From positions 1 to 64,000 of the forward strand of contig NZ_JAGHQT010000002.1 in assembly GCF_017744155.1 (NCBI RefSeq): a stretch of DNA of 64,000 nucleotides. Reading direction: 5' to 3'. The notes under the pieces were generated by a model. It did not search any database. It saw only the letters and a list, made by a program, of their open reading frames with translations, and was not told the DNA's origin. Source of the DNA: Endozoicomonas sp. G2_1 (GTDB lineage: Bacteria > Pseudomonadota > Gammaproteobacteria > Enterobacterales > Alteromonadaceae). Made by a program: the position numbers and the translations under genes. Shown piece by piece: positions 63,009 through 64,000 of the stretch. Position 1 is the stretch's first letter. Every line of letters starts with the position of its first letter.

Positions 63009-64000
63009 ATGACCAACAATGTCTTTAGCCCTTTTACCTTGCCCAATGGTAATCAAATAAAAAATCGCGTTGCCAAAGCTGCGATGGAAGAAAATATGGG
63101 CAGTGCCGAGCGTCTACCTAATCAAGCACTGTTTAATTTATACAAGCAGTGGGCCGATGGCGGTGTTGGTTTGTTGATTACCGGTAACGTCATGGTGGAC
63201 CGTTTTGCCATGACAGGTCCCGGCGGTATTGCCCTTGAGCGCGATACCGACTTAACCCTATTCAAACAGTGGGCGAAAACCGCTCAGGCCAATGATACTA
63301 AGGTTTGGATGCAGATTAATCATCCCGGCCGCCAAGTTTATAAAAATATGGGTGGCAAGGTATTGGCGCCGTCAGCCGTGAATATGAACATGGGTAAACT
63401 TTCCGGTATGTTTGGCCAGCCCAAAGCCATGTCTGAAGCAGAAATTGACGATGTTATCGAGCGCTTTGTCACGACCGCGACGCTAGCGCAACAAGCGGGC
63501 TTTGACGGCGTAGAAGTACACGCGGCCCACGGTTATTTACTGTCGCAGTTTCTGTCGCCGTTAACCAATAAGCGCACCGATAAATGGGGTGGCTCATTGG
63601 AAAATCGCGCGCGCTTGCTGCTCACCATCGTCGAAAAAATTCGGGAAAAATGTGGTCAACAGTTCGATTTAGCGGTCAAACTGAACTCAGCTGACTTTCA
63701 ACGCGGCGGTTTTGATGCCAAAGACGCCGCTCAAGTAGTCAACATGTTAGCGAAATACCAACTCGATATGGTTGAGCTTTCTGGTGGTAGTTATGAGTCA
63801 CCAGCACTGCAAGGCCGCACTGCCGACGATAGTACTTTATCAAGAGAAGCCTACTTCCTCGATTTTTCAGCACAAATTGCCAAAAACTCACCGGTGCCGA
63901 TTATGACCACCGGCGGTATTCGTCGCTTGCCTGTCGCCAATAAGGTTATTGACAGCGGCATTGATATGGTTGGCATTGGCGGTGCCTTGTCATTCACTCC
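63009..64000 (+). CDS. Old Yellow Enzyme family NADH:flavin oxidoreductase, partial at window end
   Basis: The frame opens at the ATG at 63009, with GGAG six bases upstream, and is open through 330 codons to the window edge. The protein starts MTNNVFSPFTLPNGNQIKNR. It contains the FMN and substrate motifs of the family: KAAMEEN, the active-site region EVHAAHGYLLSQFLSPLTNKR with the His pair, WGGSLENRARLLL, VAKLNSADF-like VKLNSADFQRGG and PIMTTGGIR. It reduces activated double bonds in the cytoplasm with NAD(P)H. Its promoter fits control by the divergent MerR protein. The C-terminus lies outside. Confidence 0.92.
   Translation, partial: MTNNVFSPFTLPNGNQIKNRVAKAAMEENMGSAERLPNQALFNLYKQWADGGVGLLITGNVMVDRFAMTGPGGIALERDTDLTLFKQWAKTAQANDTKVWMQINHPGRQVYKNMGGKVLAPSAVNMNMGKLSGMFGQPKAMSEAEIDDVIERFVTTATLAQQAGFDGVEVHAAHGYLLSQFLSPLTNKRTDKWGGSLENRARLLLTIVEKIREKCGQQFDLAVKLNSADFQRGGFDAKDAAQVVNMLAKYQLDMVELSGGSYESPALQGRTADDSTLSREAYFLDFSAQIAKNSPVPIMTTGGIRRLPVANKVIDSGIDMVGIGGALSFT

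Overview
This 64 kb window is chromosomal DNA from a Gram-negative, marine-type gammaproteobacterium, most likely of the order Alteromonadales (Colwelliaceae/Alteromonadaceae-like). The order is inferred from large TonB-dependent receptors, HldE and LpxL for lipopolysaccharide, GlnE, a YgiM/YgiF pair, a GspA/GspB pair, leuABCD with a leader peptide, and moderate G+C. Gene content is dense and mostly intact. The only mobile DNA is the end of an IS3-family element at the left edge (1-340). No tRNA, rRNA, CRISPR array, integrase or phage gene was seen.

Region 1 (399-18821) is a starch/maltodextrin utilisation locus. It contains two flavin-dependent tryptophan-halogenase-like proteins, a large TonB-dependent receptor, a lipoprotein pullulanase, a lipoprotein alpha-amylase, a cytoplasmic GH13 alpha-glucosidase, a divergent exported GH31 alpha-glucosidase, an MFS sugar transporter and a LacI-type regulator. 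Four copies of a 16-bp palindrome (consensus TTGNATACGTATNCAA) lie in front of the receptor (two), in the divergent GH13/GH31 promoter region, and in front of the transporter. They are very probably the operators of the LacI-type protein, and they tie the locus into one regulon.

Region 2 (18972-37766) is a housekeeping neighbourhood: hldE, lpxL, a TcpQ-like envelope protein, glnE, ygiF, ygiM and a Wzi-type outer-membrane protein. A block of envelope-stress and polyamine-related genes lies between glnE and ygiF, which are adjacent in E. coli. It encodes a basic Tyr/Ser-rich lipoprotein, a DUF350 protein, a membrane-bound spermidine-synthase-like protein, a DUF2170 protein, a PspA/IM30 protein, a DUF2491 protein, a 107-residue unknown and an M20 amidohydrolase. 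It resembles the E. coli yjfIJKLM set. Both transcription units of the block carry the 13-bp palindrome GACATAWTATGTC over the expected -35 region, which points to a shared, unidentified regulator.

Region 3 (37998-48597) holds leuABCD with a clear leucine attenuator (promoter, leader peptide of 24 codons with five Leu, GC-rich terminator), an HD-GYP phosphodiesterase, gspB and gspA, and cca. Region 4 (48692-53807) has a second TonB-dependent receptor, a DMT-family exporter, a diguanylate cyclase and a UPF0178 protein.

Region 5 (53981-62411) is nitrogen assimilation: nirBD, then an NrtA/NrtB/NrtD-type ABC importer and a porin. Each of the two transcription units has a near-consensus sigma-54 (-24/-12) promoter and a structured leader. 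Each leader has a hairpin with a six-base loop with A at position 1 and G at position 4, as in NasT/ANTAR-type antiterminator targets. The leader in front of the importer ends in a strong intrinsic terminator. The window closes with a MerR-family regulator divergent from an Old Yellow Enzyme gene that runs off the right edge.
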